From Norana najaformis (lineage: Eukaryota; Annelida; Clitellata; Crassiclitellata; Hormogastridae): DNA of 64,000 bases. The stretch lies in the NCBI GenBank assembly GCA_964023275.1, contig OZ029915.1:913131-977130 (forward strand), in the 5' to 3' direction. The notes beneath the pieces were generated by a model. It searched no databases, had not been told where the DNA came from, and was given only the letters and a program-made list of their open reading frames with translations. This document shows, piece after piece, positions 54,956 through 64,000 of the stretch (position 1 is the first letter of the stretch; every line of letters starts with the position of its first letter). The translations under genes were made by a program, and so were the position numbers.

Positions 54956-57265
54956 ATGGCCGCTCCTTCACCCACTCCTCCGACTCGTGTGTACACTTCC
55001 GCTGAGCTACGTACCTACAATCAACCCGCTCTCACCATTCGACGTTCCTTACGTAAGACTCTATTCAAGCTTCATCTATGGCGACCGGCATCTTCACGGC
55101 CTGGATTATCATCTCCCTCCTGCCAATCTCAGCCAACACCTCTGGACTCAGATCCGTCGCCTACCTCTCGGCTGCCCTCAGACCTGGGTGGCAGTGATGA
55201 ACTTAGACTTGGGACACCGAACGCTCGGTCACTGGGAAATAAGTTTATGGATATCGCTAACTCTATCTCTCAGCATAGTCTGGATATACTCGTCGTCACG
55301 GAGTCTTGGCACTCCTCTTCCTCTGATGTTCCGGTTCGACGCGCTGCTCCTCCAGGCTACCTATTCCTCGACGCTCCTCGCCCGGTTGATCCCTCACGTG
55401 ATTCGCATACTCTTGCGCAAAATCATGGTGGCATTGTAGTCTTCCATCGAGAACAGTTTCGGGTCAAAAAGATCCCTCTTCCTCTCCCTGTTTCCACGTT
55501 CGAAGCATTACGCCTCTCCTGCGCCACGACTCGTGGTCCAGTCACCGTTCTTGCCCTCTACCGGCCAGGCTCCTCTCCTGTTACGTCGACCTTCTACACC
55601 GAGTTCTCCTCGCTTCTGGAAGTCTTCGCCACCTTCAACTGCCAGCTAATCATAACCGGGGACCTGAACATTCACCTCGAGAACCCAGATCTCCCAGAGT
55701 CTGTCCGCTTCAATGATCTGCTTTTCCAATTTGGCTTCATTCAGCATGTCGCTGAATCTACTCATGTGCTGGGAGGCTGGCTTGATGTCATTATCCCCCT
55801 TGATGACTGTAACATCTCAGATGTTATAGTAGAACCTCCAGCTCTCTCAGATCATGGACTTCTTCTATACAAGGTTCCTTTTCTATGTACCCAGCCGACA
55901 TACGCGCTTCGGCTTGTACGTGGTTGGAACAACTTGGACCGTGAGGCATTCCGTGCTGGTCTGAACAATAGTCCTCTCTGCGGAGACCTCTCCTCCCTCG
56001 CTGGTCGCTCGTCTGAAGAGCTCTTTGCTCTCTTTGACTCTTCAGTTCGCCTCCTCATCGATCACCTCCTTCCGCTTCGTCCGCAGCGGGCCCGTCGGAG
56101 ACCGTTAGCACCTTGGTTTGACCGATCCTGCCGTACTTCACGTCGTGATGTCAGGCGGCACGAGCGAAGGTATCGACGAACACGTGATCCTGCCGATCGT
56201 CTCGACTGGATCCACCACTTTCGCTCAATGCACCGGGAGTTTCGAGCCAAAGAAATGGCATACTGGGAGTCATTGATTGAGCGGGAGAGGAGCAATCCGC
56301 GTCGGCTCTGGTCTTCGCTCTCCGGTGTCCTCGGCCGTTCTACCGCTTCTAACTCTCCGGCCCAGCCTCCGTTCACAGCGAACGACTACCTCGACTACAT
56401 GCGCGGGAAGATCGACTCGATCCGCCAATCCACTGATGGTTCTCCTCCTCCTTCCTTTCCTCCTACGTCATCTAGGCTTTCATGCTGGAAGCCTCTGCCA
56501 TTGGACGTCCTTCGTCGGCTCCTGCTGGAGTCACCTGCTAAGTCTTGTGAACTGGACTTATTACCACCATTTTTAATCAAGGATTTTATAGATGACCTAA
56601 TTCCGTTCTTACACTTGCTATGTAATACCTCCCTGGGTCAGGGTTCACTCCCGGCTTCTCACAAACGTGCTGTAGTCTTTCCCTCTCTCAAGCGCCAGGG
56701 ACTTGACCCCGATGATATCTCTAACTACCGACCTATCTCTAACCTTTCCTTCCTCTCTAAGCTTCTTGAAAGATGTGTGTCCGTCCAACTGGTCGACTAC
56801 CTTGACTCTAACTCCCTCATGCCTTCTCTTCAATCCGGATTTAGGAAGTTCCACTCCACTGAATCACTTATTACACGTCTCCTGGCTGACGTCTTTGGAG
56901 CTTTTGACCGTGGATATGTTACACTTCTTGCCCTCTATGATGTTAGTGCTGCTTTTGACACTGTGGATCACTCTATCCTTTTGCAGCGTCTAGAAAAATC
57001 TTTTGGCATTACTGATACGGCCCTTCTTTGGTTTCAGTCATTCCTCTCAGACCGCTCTCATTCTGTTATCTTTGGGCCTACACGTTCCGCCTGGTCCCTT
57101 ATACCTTTTGGCCTTCCTCAGGGTTCTGTTCTGGCCCCTCTCCTCTACATTCTGTACACTGCCGACCTGGCACGGGTTCTCCTTCCCATGGGTGTTGCTG
57201 TCCATCAGTATGCAGACGACACTCAGGCCTTCGTTCATGGCCTTCAAAAATACATAAACTTCTAG
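54956..57265 (+). CDS. LINE endonuclease/reverse transcriptase, truncated ORF
   Basis: 769 codons from the ATG at 54956, without internal stops. The first 80 residues or so are Pro/Ser-rich. The endonuclease domain follows: PNARSLGNK, VVTESWHSS (catalytic Glu), ALYRPGSSP, IITGDLNIHLENP, and ALSDHGLLL (catalytic His). The reverse transcriptase has RPISNLSFLSKLLERC, LQSGFRKFHSTESL, SAAFDTVDHSILLQRL (first Asp), GLPQGSVLAPLLYILYTADL and HQYADDTQAFVHG (YADD). The frame then enters QKYINF and stops, inside the first 92-bp repeat. RT residues beyond YADD (roughly the last 300 expected) are absent, so it is presumably inactive. The uninterrupted frame suggests recent insertion. Confidence 0.93.
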   Translation: MAAPSPTPPTRVYTSAELRTYNQPALTIRRSLRKTLFKLHLWRPASSRPGLSSPSCQSQPTPLDSDPSPTSRLPSDLGGSDELRLGTPNARSLGNKFMDIANSISQHSLDILVVTESWHSSSSDVPVRRAAPPGYLFLDAPRPVDPSRDSHTLAQNHGGIVVFHREQFRVKKIPLPLPVSTFEALRLSCATTRGPVTVLALYRPGSSPVTSTFYTEFSSLLEVFATFNCQLIITGDLNIHLENPDLPESVRFNDLLFQFGFIQHVAESTHVLGGWLDVIIPLDDCNISDVIVEPPALSDHGLLLYKVPFLCTQPTYALRLVRGWNNLDREAFRAGLNNSPLCGDLSSLAGRSSEELFALFDSSVRLLIDHLLPLRPQRARRRPLAPWFDRSCRTSRRDVRRHERRYRRTRDPADRLDWIHHFRSMHREFRAKEMAYWESLIERERSNPRRLWSSLSGVLGRSTASNSPAQPPFTANDYLDYMRGKIDSIRQSTDGSPPPSFPPTSSRLSCWKPLPLDVLRRLLLESPAKSCELDLLPPFLIKDFIDDLIPFLHLLCNTSLGQGSLPASHKRAVVFPSLKRQGLDPDDISNYRPISNLSFLSKLLERCVSVQLVDYLDSNSLMPSLQSGFRKFHSTESLITRLLADVFGAFDRGYVTLLALYDVSAAFDTVDHSILLQRLEKSFGITDTALLWFQSFLSDRSHSVIFGPTRSAWSLIPFGLPQGSVLAPLLYILYTADLARVLLPMGVAVHQYADDTQAFVHGLQKYINF

Positions 57266-57800
57266 ATCACAAATGTCAGAAAGTTATGGAAAGTCCCGCT
57301 GAAATGGCCTATTAATAAGTTATTATAATAATCCTTCAAAAATACATAAACTTCTAGATCACAAATGTCAGAAAGTTATGGAAAGTCCCGCTGAAATGGC
57401 CTATTAATAAGTTATTATAATAATCCTTCAAAAATACATAAACTTCTAGATCACAAATGTCAGAAAGTTATGGAAAGTCCCGCTGAAATGGCCTATTAAT
57501 AAGTTATTATAATAATCCTTCAAAAATACATAAACTTCTAGATCACAAATGTCAGAAAGTTATGGAAAGTCCCGCTGAAATGGCCTATTAATAAGTTATT
57601 ATAATAATCCTTCAAAAATACATAAACTTCTAGATCACAAATGTCAGAAAGTTATGGATGGAAAGTCCCGCTGAAATGGCCTATTAATAAGTTATTATAA
57701 TAATCCTTCAAAAATACATAAACTTCTAGATCACAAATGTCAGAAAGTTATGGATGGAAAGTCCCGCTGAAATGGCCTATTAATAAGTTATAGTAATCCT
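57241..57800 (+). repeat. 92-bp tandem array at the retrotransposon 3' end
   Basis: Units begin CCTTCAAAAATACATAAACT at 57241, 57333, 57425, 57517, 57609 and 57705, with a decayed seventh at 57798. The last two full units contain an extra GATG (GTTATGGATGGAAAG). The core (AAATACATAAACTTCTAGAT to GAAATGGCCTATTAAT) is nearly identical to 54684-54753 in the element's leader. Confidence 0.95.
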
Positions 57801-57864
57801 TCGTAAATACACAGAATTCTAGATTTAAAATGTCCGTCATTTATCAAGTCACACCAGTCACTGT

Positions 57865-58389
57865 TTACCGGAAGAAAGGCCAGCGGTATGTTTGCCCCGC
57901 AGTTCTTCGTGGAACCGGTGGGCCGCCAGGCGCTCCATTTCCTCCAGGCGCCGCAGGTGCTGGTGCTGCGGGTGGCGCGGCTAGGCCTGGTCCTTGATTT
58001 GGAACTGGATTTGGCGCGGCTAGGCCTGGTCCTTGATTTGGAACTGGATTTGGCGCGGCTAGGCCTGGTCCTTGATTTGGAACTGCATTTGGCGCGGCTA
58101 GGCCTGGTCCTTGATTTGGAACTGGATTTGGCGCGGCTAGGCCTGGTCCTTGATTTGGAACTGCATTTGGCGCGGCTAGGCCTGGTCCTTGATTTGGAAC
58201 TGGATTTGGCGCGGCTAGGCCTGGTCCTTGATTTGGAACTGCATTTGGCGCGGCTAGGCCTGGTCCTTGATTTAGAACCGCAGGTAGCGCGGCTGCTCCG
58301 GGTCCTTCATTCGGGGCCAACTCGATGGTGGCGTTTGTGATGCTCCCGATCCGAAAATTGAATACCGGATGCCCTCTACCATTGTTCAT
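57865..58389 (-). CDS. Pro/Ala/Gly/Asn repeat protein (hypothetical)
   Basis: From the ATG at 58389, 174 residues. The first 30 or so (MNNGRGHPVFNFRIGSITNA) are non-repetitive. Then come a degenerate unit, seven perfect units of NQGPGLAAPNAVP or NQGPGLAAPNPVP, one partial unit, an Ala/Pro/Gly-rich stretch and the end TAGQTYRWPFFR. The frame is open further up to an in-frame TAA at 58437. An acceptor-like CTCGAACAG directly precedes the ATG, so this may be a last exon. No family is recognised. The 39-bp units preserve frame, and A/P alternation is the main variation. Such repeats occur in structural, mucin-like or shell/cuticle proteins, but that is a guess. Confidence 0.5.
   Translation of the reverse strand: MNNGRGHPVFNFRIGSITNATIELAPNEGPGAAALPAVLNQGPGLAAPNAVPNQGPGLAAPNPVPNQGPGLAAPNAVPNQGPGLAAPNPVPNQGPGLAAPNAVPNQGPGLAAPNPVPNQGPGLAAPNPVPNQGPGLAAPPAAPAPAAPGGNGAPGGPPVPRRTAGQTYRWPFFR
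57970..58295. repeat. 39-bp minisatellite within the Pro/Ala repeat ORF
   Basis: GCGCGGCTAGGCCTGGTCCT followed by TGATTTGGAACTGSATTTG; about eight units that differ almost only at one G/C position (Ala versus Pro codon). Confidence 0.93.
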
Positions 58390-58439
58390 TCTGTTCGAGT
58401 TAACAAAAGATAAAATAATTTTGAGTTTCACGCATTACA

Positions 58440-60676
58440 CTTCCCATCCCCTTTGCACATGTCTGCACACTCCAATGGAGCACTAATGCCTATTGATTAG
58501 GCTTTCCTGTTGATCTTCAGGGCTAACCGTACTATCGCCTTTCCCGAGAGCTCCGGCTAGTATTCGTCAGTTTGTCTCTTCCGCAGTTTCGCAGGCGCCT
58601 GAAGTCTGTATTATTTGCCAGTGGTCTCACTGGTTCGGGTCGGGAGCGCTTCTGATGAGTCTATTCTTGAAGTGGCGCTTTATAAATGTCAGATTACAAT
58701 TACAATTACAATGGAATGGGGTGCTTTGATACTGCCACGTCCTGCTCCTGCAATGGGACTCTAATAATTGAGACCCAAGTCGGTACGGAATGAAGTTGGT
58801 GTTTAAGGCACAGGCTTAGATCTGGACGTCCGCATTGGGCTTAACCTCCGACCCTTGTCCGCATTTGGATGACCCCTCCTCATCCTCATTTTTCGGACTA
58901 AGTTCCAGATGGGAGCTTTACTTTACTAGAAAGAATCTATTTAAATATAGCTCCAGTGGAAAGATAGTTTTAGTTTTCTTCTGTTTAAGTTTGTTTCGGT
59001 TTTATTTGTCAGCCGTGTATATTTAGGCAGAGGACACGTATACAGAGGCGCAGGACATGGAAATATGTATGCACGTACAAGACAAGAATATGTTTACAAA
59101 AATTGGCCAGGGCTTCCAATTTCTTAATATTTCCTTAATATGACCAATAAAAAAATAAGTTTCAATGACTGCGCATCTGAGGTGCCATTCTGTATTAGGC
59201 TATTAGGCCTATGATTAGTCTGAGTTAATGAAAACAATTACATACGGCAGACAAAACAGTATAAAATAGACATATATACTGAGCATAAAAGAATTTAAGA
59301 TTTAAGCTTTAAAGGGTTATTCTGAAGGTATGGATGTCATCAAGCCAACAGGCGGAAATGCTTATGCTGCCGGGCCCACTGGAGGATTCAGGGGGGATAG
59401 GAAATACGTCTCTTGCCTATCTGAGACTGAAGCGGCACTTGGTCCAGTTGCATGGGGTCATATGACTTTGTATTGATGCTGAAATCCACGAAACACAAAA
59501 GAATTTATGCAAATAACTTGAACCCAGCTTCTCCAAAAGATTATGATTTGGATTGCGATTTTTACTTGAAGCAACCACCGACTGATGCCCTGGGCATTCT
59601 GATAACGGCGCTATAGAAGCACTGAAGCTCCAAATCCACAGCAAACAAGATCCAACGGAATTCAGTTAACAGACCATCTTCCAGCACAGATCACGTGTTT
59701 TCTGCAAAAACTCTTACTTCTACCGAAATTTAAACATATTCGTTTGTAGGACTACTGTGCTACAACTTTTCTTCATCACAGGACGTTTATCGCATGCCAT
59801 AAAAGCCACCAGGTTAATAATGCTGCTCCCATCAGCTCTTATCACAGGCTAAGGTACTGCTTTTAAACCCACCCTATGAGCCTAAATAGTAAAAGTATCA
59901 CGAATAAATAATAACAATGACAATAATACTTATAAAATAGTAACCTTCTCAACCAATCAAATCCCAGCATAGAGTCATTCCAGACCAACCCTACCCATTT
60001 TTTCAATCCTGAGGGATCATGTAATACATCAGGCTGCATCGTCCCTTTTGCATAGTTCTCGTCTTCAAAATACACAGCTTGATCAATGTCAAGATATACA
60101 ATAAACTACAACACAATATATTTCTAAACCATGAACACAAATTGAAGAAACATATCATCGTTGCAAAACTTTCACAATACTGTTGGCAAGGTTCGTAAGT
60201 CTCTCACAGGCTATATGGTCGCTATATGGTCAAGAGGCAAAACTAAGCATATCACTGTTGAAAAATTTTCATAATACTGTTGTTGCAAGGTTCGTAATTT
60301 AACATTGTAAACATGTGAAACTTGAAGAACCATATCATTGTTGCTAAATTTTCATAATGCTGTGTTTGATGAGGTTTGTAATTCAATGCTTTCAATAAAA
60401 GAAACCGCTTAGCACTTGAGTCCAGTTGCATAAAGTTTTGTAGACAACTACCAGTGACTTCATAGCCAAAAATCTGCCACTAACATGTAAAACACTGACT
60501 TTGAAGGAATGAACTTAAACACTTAATATTCAACTTTTAAAAATATTTTAGAATCCAGATAATCATATAACTGCTGAAGCCCATAACTATTCAAACGATG
60601 TCTCATTCAAACGTCTAATAGTACCAATTCCCATCAGAGTTAGACAGAACTTGTATGGCCTGGTCCCCCGTCGCAT
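58440..60676. other. intergenic/3' UTR region
   Basis: Holds the tail TGGCGCTTTATAAATGTCAG (58674-58692) followed by ATTACA repeats, and the segment 58895-59000 shared with 54571-54682. A TAACGGCGCTATAGAAGCAC tail (59602-59622) is preceded by a PTDxLGIL-like stretch of SINE B. A diverged 90-bp tandem triplet (CATATCATYGTTG..AATACTGTTG..AAGGTTCGTAA) lies at 60150-60385. No gene is supported. Confidence 0.5.
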
Positions 60677-60939
60677 TCAGACGGGACTTGTATAGCCTGG
60701 TTCCATGTTATACAACACCAGTAGAAAAAGAAAAGAGATCAAAATGACAGCGGCAATGATGATCCAAAACGACAGGTTGTGCTCTTTGTGGCGTCTTGGC
60801 TGGACCCTTGCTGGCTGAGATGGATCTTCCGCAGGGTCAATCGACTGCGGGGCTGAAGAGGGCGGCGGGGTACAGCGGTTGAGGTACGTCGACAGCGGAC
60901 TACGTGGCAATGGTATGTAGTCTTCAGGTTTAAGTGGAC
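60677..60939 (-). CDS. LEM-domain membrane protein, last exon
   Basis: The exon reads GPLKPEDYIPLPRSPLSTYL, then a Pro/Ser-rich part, then ARVQPRRHKEHNLS, a single transmembrane helix FWIIIAAVILISFLFLLVLY and a short lumenal tail NMEPGYTSPV with TGA. A basic segment before one C-terminal helix is the topology of emerin and LAP2. The acceptor has two AGs two bases apart (GCTGTAGAG). Only the second keeps the phase set by the previous exon (LGQ|GPLKP), so either that AG is used or a further small exon is missing. Confidence 0.78.
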
Positions 60940-61009
60940 CTCTACAGCAAACAGAACACCTGTATTTACTATGCATGTCGACTCTCGTGGATATGATGTT
61001 GATCCTACT

Positions 61010-61312
61010 GTAAAAAGGTAAAGGTAAAGGTTTTGCCCATACTCGTTTCGAGTGTCGGGCCCGGTGCTGATCTCCGGTGCTAGGCCATCAGCCCTCAGGT
61101 GGCATTGCCATACATCGGCGGTAGGTGGCCAGGTCTTTCCGCTGAACCCGAGGTTACCATCGCAGTGAAACTGCTACTCATTTTCCTGCCGCCATCTAGG
61201 GAGTAGCAGAAGGCTGAGTCGACCTTTTTGTGGGGCTAGCGGGGTTTGAACCCGCTACCTTCTGCTCTTCGTGCCAGTGAGTTACCATTCTGCTATCGTG
61301 CGCCCCTGCGTA
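61010..61312 (-). repeat. tRNA-derived SINE (family D)
   Basis: On the minus strand: ACGATAGCAGAATGGTAACTC (A box), GCGGGTTCAAACCCCGC (B box with a full T-stem) at tRNA-like spacing, a central part with CCTAGATGGCGGCAGG, and an end in AACCTTTACCTTTACC. It lies in the intron of the LEM gene. Confidence 0.8.
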
Positions 61313-61329
61313 AACTGTAAAGGCACATG

Positions 61330-61600
61330 TAGCTGGCCTCGCTAGATACATTGGTTAAAGCATACGTCAAGACGCCTCTGAGAGTGAGGACGCTGGTTCG
61401 TATACCGATCGTGGTCACATTTCAGAGATTTTAACTTCGGGCTAGCATGGTCCGTACATGGGGGGCCTTAAATGGCATGGTGCCCATTCAAATGGGCAGC
61501 GGTGGTGAAGGATCTCACCTGATTAATTCATTGAAAAATGAGCAGGGTTCAGGCTATATGGTCGCTATAGAAAACCATGTACAATTACATCTGTAGGAGT
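61330..61600 (+). repeat. tRNA-derived SINE family C
   Basis: CTGGCCTCGCTAGATACATTGG, GACGCCTCTGAGAGTGAGGACG, B box CTGGTTCGTATACCG (one mismatch from the family), body GTGGTGAAGGATCTCACCTG and tail TCGCTATAGAAAACCATGTACAATTACAT. Confidence 0.85.
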
Positions 61601-62938
61601 GTGCTACGGTCTAGAGGGCTAGAGATGCCAACGTAGAGGTTCCCACCGGCACAGAATATTTAAAGATTTCTCTTCTTCGTTTGCATTACACAGAGGTGTA
61701 ATGTAGTCTAAAGGTTGGACTGTCAACACAGAGGTCTGACAAGAACAGAAACATTTCAAGAGTTTTCTTCCATACCAATCTTAGCAATAAAAAGAAACCT
61801 GAATGCACACTGTCCATGGGAGGATCAGATGGCAAAGTAAAGGACTGGTTACCCGCCCTCATATGTCAAGGGCTTCGATAATTAAACTTCACTATCTCTA
61901 AAACAGACTGACCTCTCATAAGATCCAACGTCATTGGTTATTTCTGAAATCAGCAAAACAAAATCATAGACTTTCATTATCACACCAAATGATAGACTTT
62001 CATTCCTAGAAATCATGAGATTTAGTCAACTTTTGCTGCTCTTCCCAAGAACAAGAAACATCTTTCACCAGACTTTCTGCCGGACCCTAATAAAGGTGTC
62101 CTATTGGTAGAATTTACTTACTAATTTATTTCATAAGGTCAGTGGATCTGAAGCTAAGGTGCGAAACATGCATGCATTAACTACTTGTCCAAGTTTATTA
62201 GACCACTCAGCAGACTGGGAAACCACAATCGTTGGATTACAGTCCGGGCACACTACCAAATGGACCACTGTGTGACATAAAATGCTGTCATCGTGTTAGT
62301 GCTTCAAATGAAGGGTTTTTCAAAAACCTCAGGACCATGCTTCTTAGAAAGTGCTTCTGCAAAGGTGCATTAACAAGTGTGTGACCTTAAACTTCAATTT
62401 CAGGGTCGTTACTGAAAAAGAATCTGTTATTTTCAGTTTCCTCTCATCCACACCACTTGAACTGACAGAAACAACTGTGATTTCTTGCACAACTCTATCT
62501 CTTGTTCTGCTGTAACCACAGACTGATGGCTTGCACATTATTACCGTGGCTCTACAGAAGTCCTTCGGTTGCACCACATGCAATTACGGACAAAACTGAA
62601 TAGTGCAAAATGTTCAAGAGAAATTAGATCTTATCACGTCAGATTAGATCGAATCAGATCACTTTAGATCCAATTAGATTAAATCAGGTCATATTTGACT
62701 GCAATCATAACCTTGTAATTTCTTCAGTGCCCAAGAAAGCCAAGCTGTGGGTACCAGCTTGATCACAGGAACTCCGTTTCATTTGACTGAATCAAATTAT
62801 CAGATTAGATTGGATCAGAACGAATTAGATTTGATTAGATCATAACTGATTGGATCAGATTAGATCCAATCAAATCACCTTCGATCAGATCAAGCAAGCT
62901 CACACACTCGATTAACGACAATGAAATGAGGAGAATAC
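61601..62938. other. LEM gene intron
   Basis: A SINE B-like relic lies at 62490-62590 (TACCGTGGCTCTACAGAAGTCC). 62620-62900 is a degenerate AGATTAGATCGGATCAGATC repeat interrupted by a LINE tail relic (AACCTTGTAATTTCTTCAGTGCCC). 61810-61870 resembles the body of the 36.6-kb SINE. No exon is supported. Confidence 0.5.
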
Positions 62939-63100
62939 CTTGTCCAAGGGGTACGCTTCTCTGGCGCAGGTGGCTAATTTCGGCATCACCCTTGACCTTC
63001 CTGGCAGATGGTGTTGCCAGTGGAGCAGGCGAGAAGCTACCATAGGTTTTACGACGACTGCTGACCGATTCTTTTCTGCTGCCTTCGTCATCATACAGCA
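62939..63100 (-). CDS. LEM-domain membrane protein, internal exon
   Basis: The acceptor is TGTTTTGTTTAAG|TGCTG and the donor GACAAG|GTATTC; 162 bases starting with 2 and ending with 1 codon base. It joins the previous exon as EP|VLYDDEGSRK and continues SVSSRRKTYGSFSPAPLATP, then EISHLRQRSVPLGQ. It is rich in Ser, Arg and Lys and likely disordered nucleoplasmic sequence with SRRK/TPSARK phosphorylation-type sites (inference). Confidence 0.75.
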
Positions 63101-63387
63101 CTTAAACAAAACATTCAAACAAAACATAAACATGTATTATGTATTTGTCTGTTTGCATGTGTGTATTTATATACCTGTATGTATGTACGTTTGTATGTTT
63201 TGGCATGCCTATCCTCCTTAGGCCATTTTCTGTCTCACTGAATTGACCTATGAAACTGACCAGATTGCCAATCTGTTTGAAGTGAATCTCTTAGTAACTG
63301 GGAATTTTTCTACCACGTTTTCCATGCAAATTTCCCTATATTTATATTTTATTTCCTGCCTAGAAAATAAAAAACCTCAAATCTCAC
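63101..63387. other. LEM gene intron
   Basis: Short intron with a GTAT-rich patch at 63165-63200. Confidence 0.5.
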
Positions 63388-63792
63388 CAGGTTCAAACGG
63401 ATTCTTTCCAACTGCGCGGATGTCATTCGAGTCCTTCTGAAACTTCCTTTCTCCAGCGCTTCTCACATCATTTGTGGACCTAACTCCCTCGACAACAAAC
63501 TCGTTTCTGTCCCATTCGTGACCTCCAATCAGTTTTTCATCCGTGAGGCCTTCCTCCAGTTCGTCATCCTCAAGTCTCAGACTTCCATCATCAATTTCAT
63601 CCAGTTCAAAATCGCCTTCCGTTTCAGTCGCAGCATCTGTGGTAACCTCGGGATTTTGTGTCACCACTTTCTTCAGCGCCTCGGTTTGCTGCAATTCCTT
63701 CGATGGAGATTCAGGCGCAGCACCTGACAACAGACTCGACTGCTCCAACAACAGTCGCTCGAGTTTGCGCTGATAGACGCCACGCGTTGAAG
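63388..63792 (-). CDS. LEM-domain membrane protein, exon with LEM end
   Basis: The acceptor is TTTTTGGATTGTAG|CTTCAAC and the donor GAACCTG|GTGAGA; 405 bases. It begins STRGVYQRKLERLLLEQ, the second helix of a LEM domain ((S/T)TRxxYxxKLxxL). A long acidic stretch follows (DFELDEIDDGSLRLEDDELE), then GHEWDRNEFVVEG and AVGKNPFEPG. LEM domains bind BAF and tether chromatin to the inner nuclear membrane (family knowledge). The first half of the domain must lie in an exon beyond 63793, and the remaining 208 bases of the window do not contain it. Emerin/LAP2-like is the best description; MAN1 is less likely because only one helix is seen. Confidence 0.82.
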
Positions 63793-63894
63793 CTACAATC
63801 CAAAAAATTCTCCCAACTGTCAGATTCAAAGTTTTCTGTTTCTTAATTCAATCTCTTTCTAATTATTATGCACTGATCAATGCCTGGTTTCCAA

Positions 63895-63950
63895 GTCTTA
63901 GCTATAGAAATATAGAAATCTATAGAAATCTCGAGCTAACAATTCGATCA
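63895..63950 (+). repeat. LINE 3' tail relic
   Basis: GCTATAGAAATATAGAAATCTATAGAAATCTCGAGCTAACAATTCG: the family A tail with a local triplication of ATAGAAAT. Confidence 0.6.
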
Positions 63951-64000
63951 AGAATGCCTGACCATTAGACAGATAGTGGAGCCACATAAATAAGATATGG

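Larger units (their letters stand above)
54684..57265 (+). mobile_element. non-LTR retrotransposon, truncated after YADD
   Basis: Leader 54684-54955 (its first 70 bp resemble the 92-bp units downstream), one long ORF 54956-57265, then a tandem array. It carries an APE-type endonuclease and a reverse transcriptase of CR1/L2-like character, but no thumb, no C-terminal region and no typical tail. The missing part corresponds to what the other LINE fragments in the window retain. Confidence 0.9.

Noticed and set aside
57888-58340. 150-codon + strand ORF (RLGLVLDLELDLA repeats)
   Set aside because: It is the antisense reading of the 39-bp repeat; the minus frame has the plausible non-repeat ends.

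Overview
The window is eukaryotic and almost certainly from an invertebrate animal. It has spliced genes with GT-AG introns, a metazoan PDE4 (dunce-type) phosphodiesterase, a LEM-domain nuclear-envelope protein, LINE and tRNA-derived SINE retroposons, and a very high load of tetranucleotide microsatellites. I cannot name the phylum from the sequence alone; a marine lophotrochozoan or deuterostome is a guess.

Region 1 (about 6.7-45.4 kb, + strand) is a cAMP-specific phosphodiesterase 4 gene. I assembled thirteen coding exons from a UCR1 exon (6686-6955) to the stop codon at 45397-45399; every junction keeps phase. A separate first coding exon (9531-9757) lies inside the UCR1 intron. It is phase-compatible with the second UCR1 exon and would give a 669-residue isoform that lacks the PKA site. 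The first exon of the long form was not found. The introns hold most of the repeats.

Region 2 (48.4-51.3 kb, + strand) is a small three-exon gene for a 146-residue, cysteine-rich, two-helix membrane protein of unknown family.

Region 3 (53.4-57.8 kb) is a transposon cluster. It holds a MITE-like element, a LINE 3' end with an enormous internal (GACA)n tract, and a long endonuclease plus reverse-transcriptase ORF. That ORF stops just after the YADD motif, inside a 92-bp tandem array that resembles the element's own 5' leader.

Region 4 (57.9-63.8 kb, - strand) has an ORF with perfect 13-residue Pro/Ala/Gly/Asn repeats and the 3' three exons of a LEM-domain, single-pass nuclear-membrane protein (emerin/LAP2-like). 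The N-terminus of that protein lies beyond the right edge.

The clearest theme is the repeat system. 5'-truncated copies of CR1/L2-like LINEs, and at least two families of tRNA-headed SINEs, end in the same kind of 3' tail (GCGCTRTAGAA followed by a short repeat). One LINE 3' end carries a built-in CTGC/CTGT seed that has expanded to about 345 and 470 bp in two copies. Many other microsatellites start directly at such tails. Retroposition therefore seems to be what seeds the microsatellites here.
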